Shown here in pieces: positions 16,645 through 24,490 of a DNA stretch of 64,000 nucleotides. Source of the stretch: Flavobacterium sp. KJJ (lineage in GTDB: Bacteria; Bacteroidota; Bacteroidia; Flavobacteriales; Flavobacteriaceae); the NCBI RefSeq assembly GCF_000708595.2, contig NZ_JARP01000007.1, forward strand, positions 62,001-126,000. The letters are read 5' to 3'. The notes beneath the pieces were generated by a model. That model worked only from the letters and a program-made list of their open reading frames with translations, searched no databases and had not been told where the DNA came from. Each line of letters starts with the position of its first letter. Position 1 is the stretch's first letter. A program made the position numbers and the translations under genes.

Positions 16645-18834
16645 TTATCTTTTTAATGAAAAATGACCTCTCAAAACAGGTTTTGTATTGTCAATCTTTA
16701 AGGCATACCAATAATCTGAAGCAGGCAAAGGAATTTTATTAAAAGTGCCGTCCCAGCTCATTCTGGAAGCACTTAATTGGGCTAATAATTTTCCGTATTG
16801 GTCAAAAATAGTGACTTGTGCTTGAGGATAATTTTCCATTCCCGCAACTTCCCATAAATCATTATAAGAATCATTATTAGGTGTAAAAAAGGCAGGAAAA
16901 ACAAGTACAACGAAGTTTTGTGCTGTGCCACCACAGCCGCTTTTTTCTTTTACGTAAGCAGTTTGTAATCCTCCTGGCACATCGTAAAATACATTTGAAT
17001 CCTGAAAATTTAATCCATCAACAGAATATTCAAAATAGTCTTGTTCTTTTGTGAGATAAATTACAACTCTGGTTCCGTTTATGTCGATACGATCAATTTT
17101 CGGAATCTCATGCTCCTCCACTTTAATTGTTTTTCTGCTGGTACAGCTTTCCGGAGATGGACTTGTAACATCAACTGTATAAGTTCCTCCTGTGCTGATT
17201 TCGGTTGTTTGAGTTGTTGCTCCGTTTGACCATAAATAAGTCATTCCAGCAACTCCAGCATCTAATGTTTTCTTTTGAAATTGGCACATCGAAACTTCTT
17301 CATCTATAACAGCAGGTGGTGTATAAATTTTGATATTTACTGGAGTACGATTGGTATTGATGCAACCATTGTTAGAACTTTCTGCATAATAAATTGTTGC
17401 CGACGAAAGTATAGGAGTTGTGAAATTATTACCAGTAAATATACTTGTCCCGCCCGTTGCACTTGAGTACCAATTAATAACTCCAACATCTGTACTGGCT
17501 TGAAGATTTACAGTTCCAGGACCACATCTTGAAACATCTGAAGATGCTACAGTTGGCGTTGCAGAAGTTTTGTTGACAACAGCAATTACTGATTTTCGGT
17601 TTGATTCACACCCTGCGTCAACATAATAAGTAGTTGTTGTATTTAGTATTGGGGTAGTATAAGAGCTTCCTGTAGCAATAGGAGTGCCACCAGTTGCTTG
17701 ACTGTACCAATTGATTGTTGCGCCAGCCGTTGCCGTTGCATCTATAGTAAAATTTCCTGCATCACACACAGCTTTAGGAGTAAGTACAGTTATAATTGTC
17801 GGAATTGTAATTTTTGTACTTGCTGCTATTTGTAATGGAAGTTCTCCAGGAGATCCGCCATATTCTACAACATATCCTTTGGGCTGGTAGTTGCCACTTG
17901 TGTCTCCTGTATTTGATAAATCATTCCAAGAGCCTTTTATTCCAACTCCGGGCTGAGTGATGTGGGCATATTTTTCATTCCCGCCTTGATTGTTAGGTTC
18001 GCCAGTATTCCAGAAAGCAAAATTTGGAGTTGATCCGTTTCCTGTTCCATTCCAAAAAATTGTTCCTGCTTCTGGACCAGTTACCCATTTCCAAACACCT
18101 TCAGTTTCGGCATCGCTTCCGCCAATCCATCCAGTTCCCGAAGCCTGTTCCCCAATCAATTTTGCTTCGTCTGCAGATAAAATAGTGGCTAAATATCCCT
18201 TAAGGCCATAATAAGTACTGGCGTCGGCAGCATCTCTTGCCGCTGTCCAAGTTATTCCGATACTGGGAACAAATAAATAATAGTGTTGTGTAGATGGTAA
18301 ATAGTTCGCTTGACCAATAGTGATAGAAAAAGTTCTTGTCCCGGATGCAGTGGCAGATGAATTTGTAAAAACAACATCTTTAACGGCTTCTACAAAATCA
18401 GAATATAAAACATCTAATCCAGTCTGGCTTGATAATTTTAATTTTCCAGAGGTTGCATCCCAGCTTGCCACAATAGTAGGATGCAAAGCCGGATTTGAAA
18501 GAGAAAGCTGTTCTAAGCCACTAGAATAACCGGATGAAATCTGAATGTAGACTGCTTGTGTTCCTGTTTCTGCAGGATCATGTGTAATGCTAAAATAAGT
18601 TACAATTTTTATAGAATTTAAAGGACAGTACAATTGATCTCCAGTTGCCTTAATTACAGGAGGAGTTATCGCTAATATTGTTTGTGTGCTGTTTTTTTTA
18701 TTCGACTTAAGAGTGTCGTTTATTTTTGAAATTGCAGTTTTATCTAAAGTTTTAAATATTTCATTCGCATGAGATGAATTAAAACTTAAAATAAAGAATA
18801 AAATTAATATTTTAAAGAAATTGATAGTTTTCAT
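16645..18834 (-). CDS. T9SS-secreted C-type lectin protein with type B sorting domain
   Basis: A 729-residue surface or secreted protein. It has a signal peptide (residues 1-23, ending Ser-Ser-His-Ala). A C-type lectin domain spans about 185-326 and contains both canonical calcium/sugar motifs: EPN at 279-281 and WND at 303-305. Two or three Ig-like repeats follow at about 350-500, with the recurrent pattern INWYS-x-A-TGGT. Residues 647-729 are the gliding-motility-associated C-terminal (type B T9SS sorting) domain, with FFTPNNDSYNDLWEV, a Gln-Val-Thr-Ile-Phe-Asp-Gln-Tyr-Gly-Lys segment and a final Lys-Arg. It is predicted to be exported by T9SS and to bind sugars, probably mannose-type by the EPN motif. 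Confidence 0.92.
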   Translation of the reverse strand: MKTINFFKILILFFILSFNSSHANEIFKTLDKTAISKINDTLKSNKKNSTQTILAITPPVIKATGDQLYCPLNSIKIVTYFSITHDPAETGTQAVYIQISSGYSSGLEQLSLSNPALHPTIVASWDATSGKLKLSSQTGLDVLYSDFVEAVKDVVFTNSSATASGTRTFSITIGQANYLPSTQHYYLFVPSIGITWTAARDAADASTYYGLKGYLATILSADEAKLIGEQASGTGWIGGSDAETEGVWKWVTGPEAGTIFWNGTGNGSTPNFAFWNTGEPNNQGGNEKYAHITQPGVGIKGSWNDLSNTGDTSGNYQPKGYVVEYGGSPGELPLQIAASTKITIPTIITVLTPKAVCDAGNFTIDATATAGATINWYSQATGGTPIATGSSYTTPILNTTTTYYVDAGCESNRKSVIAVVNKTSATPTVASSDVSRCGPGTVNLQASTDVGVINWYSSATGGTSIFTGNNFTTPILSSATIYYAESSNNGCINTNRTPVNIKIYTPPAVIDEEVSMCQFQKKTLDAGVAGMTYLWSNGATTQTTEISTGGTYTVDVTSPSPESCTSRKTIKVEEHEIPKIDRIDINGTRVVIYLTKEQDYFEYSVDGLNFQDSNVFYDVPGGLQTAYVKEKSGCGGTAQNFVVLVFPAFFTPNNDSYNDLWEVAGMENYPQAQVTIFDQYGKLLAQLSASRMSWDGTFNKIPLPASDYWYALKIDNTKPVLRGHFSLKR

Positions 18835-18925
18835 TTTATAAAAGTATCAATTTTATAATAATAAAAAAATATATTTCAATTTCTAACATTTGAACTTAGA
18901 ATCAATTAGAAAATAACATTTTCAG

Positions 18926-19471
18926 TTACGAAATTGTATTTGGCCAATTTAATTTCTGAAACAAATCCCAAACTACAATTCCGGCGCTGACTGCAATGTT
19001 CAGAGAATGTTTCGTTCCTAATTGTGGAATTTCGATACAGCCGTCACAAATAGCAACCGCTTCTTGTGCTACACCATAAACTTCATTTCCAAAAACTAAA
19101 GCATATTTTTGATTTTTCTCCACTTTAAAATCTTGAAGAAAAATAGCACTTTCAACTTGTTCAATAGCAAGAGTCAGTACATTGTCTTTTTTTAGATTTT
19201 CAATAACTTCCAAAACATTTTCATGATGTTCCCAAGCAACAGTTTCGGTTGCACCAAGAGCAGTTTTATGAATTTCTTTATTGGGAGGAGTTGCTGTAAT
19301 ACCGCACAAAATTATTTTCTCAATCAAAAAAGCATCTGCAGTTCTAAATACAGATCCGATATTGTGCAAACTTCGAATATCATCTAATACTAATATTAGA
19401 GGTGTTTTCTCTGATTTTTTAAAATCTTCAATTGATTTGCGTTCCAGTTCGCTATTTTCAAGTTTTCTCAT
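18926..19471 (-). CDS. TrmH/SpoU family RNA methyltransferase
   Basis: A 181-residue SPOUT-class RNA 2'-O-ribose methyltransferase. The three family motifs are visible: DDIRSLHNIGSVFRTADAF near residue 31 (motif 1), LVFGNEVYGV (motif 2) and IPQLGTKHSLNIAVSAGIV (motif 3, forming the trefoil knot). It is short and has no extra N-terminal RNA-binding domain, so it resembles the TrmH/TrmL size class. The target nucleotide (tRNA Gm18 or position 34) cannot be determined from the sequence. Confidence 0.9.
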   Translation of the reverse strand: MRKLENSELERKSIEDFKKSEKTPLILVLDDIRSLHNIGSVFRTADAFLIEKIILCGITATPPNKEIHKTALGATETVAWEHHENVLEVIENLKKDNVLTLAIEQVESAIFLQDFKVEKNQKYALVFGNEVYGVAQEAVAICDGCIEIPQLGTKHSLNIAVSAGIVVWDLFQKLNWPNTIS

Positions 19472-19491
19472 TTGTGCTGCATTCAGGTCAT

Positions 19492-19523
19492 AAAAAAAGC
19501 TTCCAAAGATAAGGAAGCTTTTT
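19492..19523 (-). terminator. Terminator after the DUF1573 gene
   Basis: The arms AAAAAGCTTCC and GGAAGCTTTTT flank an eight-base loop. On the minus strand it lies 25 bases past the DUF1573 stop, and on the same strand it precedes the methyltransferase gene, so it separates the two units. Confidence 0.8.
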
Positions 19524-19547
19524 CGATTATTTTATTTTGTTTTCAGA

Positions 19548-19967
19548 TTAGCTTTTTACAGGATCTGGTAAAACTGTACCTTTAATTGTAAGTACTTTTG
19601 TTGGTTGTCCTTCAGCATTAGAAGTAACAGTTACTGTTTTTGTAAAAGCACCAACTCTGTCAGTAGCATATTTTACACCAATAATACCTTTAGCACCTGG
19701 AGCGATTGGCTCTTTTGGAGTTGTTGGTACAGTACAACCACAAGATCCTTGTGTGTTTGTAATGATTAATGGTTTAGTTCCGTTGTTTACAAAAACGAAC
19801 TCACGTTTTCCATCAGCATTGTGAGCGATAGTCCCGTAGTCAATAGTTTCTGTTTCAAAAGCCATACCAGCTCCTTCAACTTTAGCAACTTTAGCTTTTT
19901 TAGCTTGAGCATTAGAAGCTGTAATTCCAACTACAGCTAACATAGCAATTAAGATTATTTTTTTCAT
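19548..19967 (-). CDS. DUF1573 domain secreted protein
   Basis: A 139-residue exported protein. The signal peptide covers residues 1-20 (MKKIILIAMLAVVGITASNA). The rest is a single DUF1573 Ig/ASH-like beta sandwich, with the conserved FVNNGTKPLIITNTQGSCGCTVP turn and a KYATDRVG segment. The CGC pair is characteristic of the family. The gene has a complete Bacteroidota promoter at 19996-20024. DUF1573 proteins are abundant in Bacteroidota and probably periplasmic, but their biochemical role is not known. Confidence 0.9.
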   Translation of the reverse strand: MKKIILIAMLAVVGITASNAQAKKAKVAKVEGAGMAFETETIDYGTIAHNADGKREFVFVNNGTKPLIITNTQGSCGCTVPTTPKEPIAPGAKGIIGVKYATDRVGAFTKTVTVTSNAEGQPTKVLTIKGTVLPDPVKS

Positions 19968-19995
19968 CTTTTAGAGTCTTTGTTTTAATTATGAA

Positions 19996-20024
19996 CAAAT
20001 CTATGTAAAATTCTTAAATGTCAA
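19996..20024 (-). promoter_or_regulatory. Promoter of the DUF1573 gene
   Basis: Read on the minus strand: TTG (20024-20022), an 18-base spacer and TAGATTTG (20003-19996). This is a full match to the Bacteroidota consensus, about 29 bases from the start codon. Confidence 0.7.
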
Positions 20025-20125
20025 CTTAAAAATTTCTTAAAATATTTTAATTTTTGAAGTCTTCTATATGCCGCTAAAATATTATAAATTCGCTGTCATA
20101 AATTTTCCATTAAAAATACAATAAT

Positions 20126-22732
20126 TTGGCAGCGAAAGAGAAAGTGGTGAAAGAAACACCCTTAATGAAACAGTACAACGAAATCAAGAGAAAATATCCT
20201 GATGCATGTCTGCTTTTCAGAGTAGGTGATTTTTATGAAACCTTTGGAGAAGATGCTATTAGAGCTTCTAAAATTCTTGGAATAACACTTACTAAAAGAG
20301 GTGCGGGTTCTGAAACTGAAACAGCTTTGGCTGGTTTTCCGCATCATTCTATTAATACCTATTTGCCAAAATTAGTAAAAGCCGGACTTCGTGTTGCTAT
20401 TTGCGATCAGCTTGAAGATCCGAAAATGACTAAAACCATCGTAAAACGCGGTGTTACAGAACTTGTGACTCCGGGAGTTTCTTTAAACGACGAAGTTTTA
20501 CAATCTAAATCGAATAACTTTTTAGCATCTGTTTATTTTGCTAATAAAAATATCGGAATTTCTTTTTTGGACGTTTCAACGGGAGAGTTTTTAACAGCTC
20601 AAGGAAATGCTGAATATATAGATAAGCTTTTGCAGAATTTTAATCCGAGTGAAGTCCTGGTTCCGAAAAACAATAAAATTGATTTTAAAGATGCTTTTGG
20701 AGATGATTTTCATAGCTTTTATTTAGAAGATTGGATTTATAAGGAAGATTACGCTTTAGAAACTTTAACCAAACATTTTCAAACTGTTTCCCTAAAAGGG
20801 TTTGGAGTCGAAGAATTAAAAGAAGGAATTATTGCTTCTGGAGCTATTTTATATTATTTGTCCGAAACACAGCACAATCGTGTACAGCATATTACTGCGA
20901 TTCAACGTATTGCAGAAGATGCTTATGTTTGGATGGATCGTTTTACAATCAGAAATTTAGAATTATATCATAGCTATAATCCCAATGCAGTTACACTTTT
21001 AGATGTAATTGACAGAACGCTTTCGCCGATGGGAGGACGTTTGCTAAAACGCTGGCTGGCTTTGCCATTGAAAGACAGTAATAAAATAAAAGGACGTCAT
21101 GATGTGGTTTCGTATTTGAAATCAAATTCTGAAGTGTTGCATAATATTCAGTATCAGATCAAACAGATTTCAGATTTAGAACGTTTGATTTCTAAAATTG
21201 CTGCCGGAAAAGTTTCTCCTCGTGAGATTGTCTATTTGAAAGAATCGCTAGATGCAATTATTCCAATAAAAACTTTGGCATTACAAAGTCCGCAGGAAGC
21301 AGTCAAAGTGATTGGAGACAGTTTGCATGCTTGTGATTTATTACGAGAAAAAATCAAAACAACTTTAAATCAAGATGCTCCTGTAGCAATTGCAAAAGGA
21401 AATGCGATTGCAAAAGGTATTAGTGAAGAGTTAGATGAACTGCGTGCGATTTCTACTTCTGGAAAAGAATACTTAGAAGGAATTGAAAAAAGAGAATCAG
21501 AAAGAACGGGAATATCGTCTTTGAAAATCTCATTTAATAATGTTTTTGGATATTATATTGAAGTTCGAAATACGCATAAAGATAAAGTTCCAACAGAATG
21601 GATTCGAAAGCAGACTTTAGTAAATGCTGAACGTTACATCACAGAGGAATTAAAAGAGTACGAGACCAAGATTTTAGGTGCTGAAGAAAGAATTCATAAA
21701 ATCGAAACGGATCTTTTTGAGCAATTAGTAGCTTGGATTGCAACTTATATTAAGCCAGTTCAAATGAATGCGAATTTGGTCGCGCAATTAGATTGTTTGT
21801 GCTCGTTTACACAATTAGCTGTAGAGAATCAATATGTTTGTCCGGAAATTGATGAAACTTTCGAATTAGAAATCAAAAATGGTAGACATCCTGTAATCGA
21901 AAAACAATTGCCAGTAGGAACACCATATATTGCAAATGATGTTTTCTTAGATAGGGAAACCCAGCAGATTATTATGATTACCGGCCCTAACATGTCTGGT
22001 AAATCGGCTATTTTGAGACAAACAGCTCTTATTGTATTGTTGGCTCAAATGGGAAGTTTTGTTCCTGCAGACAGTGTTAGAATGGGAATTGTAGATAAAA
22101 TCTTTACTAGAGTAGGAGCTTCTGATAATATTTCGATGGGAGAATCTACTTTTATGGTAGAAATGAATGAAACAGCATCTATTTTGAATAATATCTCAGA
22201 CCGCAGTTTGGTTTTATTAGATGAGATTGGAAGAGGAACAAGCACGTATGACGGAATTTCGATTGCTTGGGCGATTGCTGAATTCTTGCACGAACATCCA
22301 TCAAAACCTAAAACTTTATTTGCGACGCATTATCATGAATTGAATGAGATGACAGAATCGTTGCCTAGGATTCAGAATTACAATGTTGCAGTAAAAGAAT
22401 TAAAAGACACTGTGCTTTTTATTCGAAAACTGGTAAAAGGAGGAAGTGCACATAGTTTTGGAATTCACGTTGCAAAAATGGCAGGGATGCCTCAGATTGT
22501 AATTTTGAAAGCACAAAAACTTTTAAAGAAATTAGAGAAGAACCATTCTAGCGATGCTTTAAACGGAATCAAATCTACAAATGATGAAATGCAGATGAGC
22601 TTCTTTAATTTAGATGATCCCTTGTTGGAAGAAATAAAAGAAGAGATTTTAAGCCTTGATATAAACGCGATAACTCCAGTAGAAGCGCTGATGAAGCTGA
22701 ATGAGATAAAAAGAATGCTGGTAAGAAAATAA
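20126..22732 (+). CDS. mutS: DNA mismatch repair protein MutS
   Basis: An 868-residue MutS. The N-terminal mismatch-recognition domain contains the conserved GDFYETFGEDA (Phe-Tyr-Glu wedge). The ATPase domain has Walker A GPNMSGKSAILRQT at about residue 620, the ST-D-GISIAWA helix and ATHYHEL. The chosen start is a TTG at 20126 (MAAKEKVVKETPL), because it keeps the normal Flavobacterium N-terminus; the first in-frame ATG is 13 codons later at 20165. MutS recognises mismatches and recruits MutL. It is directly followed by tRNA genes with their own promoter. Confidence 0.96.
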   Translation: MAAKEKVVKETPLMKQYNEIKRKYPDACLLFRVGDFYETFGEDAIRASKILGITLTKRGAGSETETALAGFPHHSINTYLPKLVKAGLRVAICDQLEDPKMTKTIVKRGVTELVTPGVSLNDEVLQSKSNNFLASVYFANKNIGISFLDVSTGEFLTAQGNAEYIDKLLQNFNPSEVLVPKNNKIDFKDAFGDDFHSFYLEDWIYKEDYALETLTKHFQTVSLKGFGVEELKEGIIASGAILYYLSETQHNRVQHITAIQRIAEDAYVWMDRFTIRNLELYHSYNPNAVTLLDVIDRTLSPMGGRLLKRWLALPLKDSNKIKGRHDVVSYLKSNSEVLHNIQYQIKQISDLERLISKIAAGKVSPREIVYLKESLDAIIPIKTLALQSPQEAVKVIGDSLHACDLLREKIKTTLNQDAPVAIAKGNAIAKGISEELDELRAISTSGKEYLEGIEKRESERTGISSLKISFNNVFGYYIEVRNTHKDKVPTEWIRKQTLVNAERYITEELKEYETKILGAEERIHKIETDLFEQLVAWIATYIKPVQMNANLVAQLDCLCSFTQLAVENQYVCPEIDETFELEIKNGRHPVIEKQLPVGTPYIANDVFLDRETQQIIMITGPNMSGKSAILRQTALIVLLAQMGSFVPADSVRMGIVDKIFTRVGASDNISMGESTFMVEMNETASILNNISDRSLVLLDEIGRGTSTYDGISIAWAIAEFLHEHPSKPKTLFATHYHELNEMTESLPRIQNYNVAVKELKDTVLFIRKLVKGGSAHSFGIHVAKMAGMPQIVILKAQKLLKKLEKNHSSDALNGIKSTNDEMQMSFFNLDDPLLEEIKEEILSLDINAITPVEALMKLNEIKRMLVRK

Positions 22733-22799
22733 TTTTCATATTTAAAGTTTAGGTTATCAGAAAGTTATAAAATAAGTGTAATTTTTTTTCAAAAAACGC

Positions 22800-22829
22800 T
22801 TGTGTAATTGAATAAATGTCCTAAATTTG
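22800..22829 (+). promoter_or_regulatory. Promoter of the tRNA-Gly/tRNA-Leu unit
   Basis: TTG at 22800-22802, a 19-base spacer and TAAATTTG at 22822-22829, which is the full Bacteroidota consensus, about 54 bases before the tRNA-Gly gene. Confidence 0.7.
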
Positions 22830-22882
22830 CACTCGCAATACAGAACAAGTCAAGTATTGCAGTTCTTACTAGAATTTGAAAC

Positions 22883-22955
22883 GCGAAAATAGCTCAGTTG
22901 GTAGAGCGCGACCTTGCCAAGGTCGAGGTCGCGGGTTCGAGCCCCGTTTTTCGCT
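22883..22955 (+). tRNA. tRNA-Gly (anticodon GCC)
   Basis: A 73-base cloverleaf: acceptor GCGAAAA/TTTTCGC, D arm GCTC...GAGC, anticodon stem CGACC/GGTCG around the loop TTGCCAA (anticodon GCC), and T arm with GGTTCGAGCC. The discriminator base is T, and the 3' CCA is not encoded. It is separated from the following tRNA-Leu by 14 bases. Confidence 0.95.
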
Positions 22956-22969
22956 CAAGACCATATAAT

Positions 22970-23055
22970 GCTCGGATGGTGAAATTGGTAGACACGCTGG
23001 ACTTAAAATCCAGTGAACAGCAATGTTCGTGCGGGTTCAAGTCCCGCTCTGAGTA
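22970..23055 (+). tRNA. tRNA-Leu (anticodon TAA)
   Basis: An 86-base class II tRNA with a long variable arm (TGAACAGCAATGTTCG). The anticodon loop is ACTTAAAAT with anticodon TAA, and the T arm contains GGTTCAAGTCC. The acceptor is GCTCGGA/TCTGAGT, closing with a G-T wobble at the first pair. It is co-transcribed with tRNA-Gly and followed at once by a terminator. Confidence 0.95.
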
Positions 23056-23059
23056 CTAA

Positions 23060-23087
23060 AGCCTCTTCTTTTGAAGAGGCTTTTTTT
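23060..23087 (+). terminator. Terminator after the tRNA genes
   Basis: GCCTCTT / AAGAGGC with a six-base loop and a run of seven T residues directly after, five bases beyond tRNA-Leu. Confidence 0.9.
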
Positions 23088-23136
23088 ATTGTGTAAACTC
23101 AAGTTAAAAATAAATTTACAAAGTAAATTTATTTTT

Positions 23137-23312
23137 AAGAATCTAAGAATCTAAGAATCTAAGAATCTAAGAATCTAAGAATCTAAGAATCTAAGAATCT
23201 AAGAATCTAAGAATCTAAGAATCTAAGAATCTAAGAATCTAAGAATCTAAGAATCTAAGAATCTAAGAATCTAAGAATCTAAGAATCTAAGAATCTAAGA
23301 ATCTAAGAATCT
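23137..23312. repeat. Tandem array of 22 copies of an 8-base unit (AAGAATCT)
   Basis: The octamer AAGAATCT is repeated 22 times without a single change (176 bases). One imperfect copy follows, then about four copies of a seven-base relative (AAAATCT) reaching 23352. The array ends about 45 bases before the ATG of the DUF1508 gene and starts about 50 bases after the tRNA terminator. It is not part of any reading frame: a TAA lies directly before that ATG. Perfect identity between copies suggests recent slippage. Confidence 0.97.
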
Positions 23313-23358
23313 AGAAATCTCCAATCTAAAATCTAAAATCTAAAATCTAAAATTGTAA

Positions 23359-23733
23359 ATGGGTGCCTTTGTAATTAGTAAGCGATTTAATGATGAATAT
23401 AAATTTGTGTTTACTTCCAGAAAAGGGAAAGTGATATTTACGAGTTTGAGTTATGAGTTGAAATTTGAATGCGAGGAAGATATAGAGAAGTTTAAATTAA
23501 ATGTCGAGCTTGCGAGGTTTTTAAAATTTAAAGGTTCTGGGGGAAAATATTTTTTTAAACTGATGCTTGGCGAGGTTCACTTCGCGACAAGTCGAAAATA
23601 CACCACAGAATTGCTTTTACAGAAAGGAATTAAAGAAATAGTGACGTATTCTTCAAGAGCGGAAATTTTAGACTTCTCATCAAGTGATTCGATTTTTGAA
23701 GATGAGGAGGTTGTTGAGGATGAAATGGAGTGA
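23359..23733 (+). CDS. DUF1508 (YegP-like) domain protein with acidic tail
   Basis: A 124-residue protein. Residues 3-45 match the YegP/DUF1508 repeat (FVISKRFNDEYKFVFTSRKGKVIFTS), and residues 56-95 look like a degenerate second copy (GKYFFKLML..VHFATSRKYTT). Two-copy architecture is usual in the family. The C-terminal 22 residues are strongly acidic (EDEEVVEDEME). The start is fixed because TAA immediately precedes the ATG. There is no Shine-Dalgarno sequence. The upstream region consists entirely of octamer repeats, so its promoter is either within or beyond the array. The molecular function of the family is unknown. Confidence 0.8.
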   Translation: MGAFVISKRFNDEYKFVFTSRKGKVIFTSLSYELKFECEEDIEKFKLNVELARFLKFKGSGGKYFFKLMLGEVHFATSRKYTTELLLQKGIKEIVTYSSRAEILDFSSSDSIFEDEEVVEDEME

Positions 23734-23757
23734 TTGAAAAAAAAATTAAATTCCAAC

Positions 23758-23812
23758 AAAAAGAAATCCCGAATTTCAATATTTTCAATATTGGAATTCG
23801 GGATTTCTTTTT
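23758..23812. terminator. Very long hairpin terminator after the DUF1508 gene
   Basis: Two 26-base arms (23758-23783 and 23787-23812) pair at 25 of 26 positions around a three-base loop, with A tract and T tract at the ends. The core of the stem is GAAATCCCGAATT. Shorter TTGGAATT echoes follow to about 23870. Confidence 0.75.
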
Positions 23813-23884
23813 GTTTTTCTTTTTGGCTTCAAATTCTTGGAATTTGGAATTTTAAAAATATTGGAATTTTCAAAAATATAAGCA

Positions 23885-23913
23885 CAAAAAAAACCATCTC
23901 AAGGATGGTTTTA
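23885..23913 (-). terminator. Terminator after the heptad lipoprotein gene
   Basis: AAAACCATC / GATGGTTTT around a five-base loop, read out on the minus strand into an A8 tract (T8 in the RNA), 25 bases past the lipoprotein stop. Confidence 0.75.
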
Positions 23914-23937
23914 AAATCTTTAGAACTTAGGTTCTAA

Positions 23938-24150
23938 TTATTTTTTTACTTCTTCTACTTTAGCAGCAGCAGAGTCAACTTTTGCAGCAGCAGAGTCAAC
24001 AGTTGCAGCAGCAGAATCAACTACAGCAGCAGCAGAATCAACAGTTACAGCAGTAGAATCTACAGTGGTTTCAGCTGCAGCGTCAGCTTTTTTACAAGAT
24101 ACGACAGTTAAAACAGCAACAACAGCTAAACTTAAAAATACTTTTTTCAT
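23938..24150 (-). CDS. Small lipoprotein made of VDSAAA heptad repeats
   Basis: A 70-residue protein. Residues 1-18 are a lipoprotein signal ending in the lipobox Val-Val-Ser-Cys (Cys19). The mature part consists of five consecutive seven-residue units of the type VDSAAAK (VDSTAVT, VDSAAAV, VDSAAAT, VDSAAAK, VDSAAAK), then VEEVKK. The 21-base DNA repeats are still recognisable. Ala-rich heptads predict a long alpha helix, and the terminal lysines recall E. coli Lpp, which is covalently linked to peptidoglycan through a C-terminal Lys. That analogy is inference only. A TATCTTTG -7 box lies at 24188-24195. Confidence 0.8.
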   Translation of the reverse strand: MKKVFLSLAVVAVLTVVSCKKADAAAETTVDSTAVTVDSAAAVVDSAAATVDSAAAKVDSAAAKVEEVKK

Positions 24151-24490
24151 CTTACTTTATTATAAAAGGTTAATTATTAATTCGTGGCAAAGATATAAAT
24201 TTTTTAATATGTAAAATATTTTTTCACTTTTTTTTTAAAATATTTTCCCCGCTCACGTTTATCTTATTCATCAAACAATATGCCAAAATAGTAAAAAAAT
24301 ATTATATTATTGTATTTTTTGTGTAATTTATTTTTCGTTGAATATTCAATAAAAAAAATAGCAGTTTGTATTCTATAAGCTGCGGTTTATTTTGCTTTTA
24401 ATTGAATATTCTGCATCGTTTAAAACGCAAAATAAGCTTGTTTAAGCGCTTTTTATTCAAAATACGATGCGGAAATAAGGTTTTCTGATT
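24151..24490. other. Intergenic region with nested AT-rich inverted repeats
   Basis: No gene is visible in these 340 bases. Besides the lipoprotein -7 box at 24188-24195, it holds the palindrome TTGAATATTCAA at 24339-24350, whose TTGAATATT half recurs at about 24403. A small hairpin GCAG...CTGC covers 24361-24383, and GCATCGT at 24413 pairs with ACGATGC at 24464. The last two could be a terminator region for waaA or a structured RNA; I cannot tell which. Confidence 0.4.

Noticed and set aside
23137..23312. CRISPR-like array
   Set aside because: The repeat is a continuous octamer with no spacers and no cas genes nearby; it is a simple tandem repeat.
23734..23937. A 67-codon frame after the DUF1508 gene
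   Set aside because: It runs straight through the long hairpin terminator and is made of Lys/Ile/Phe low-complexity sequence from AT-rich repeats; it has no plausible domain.
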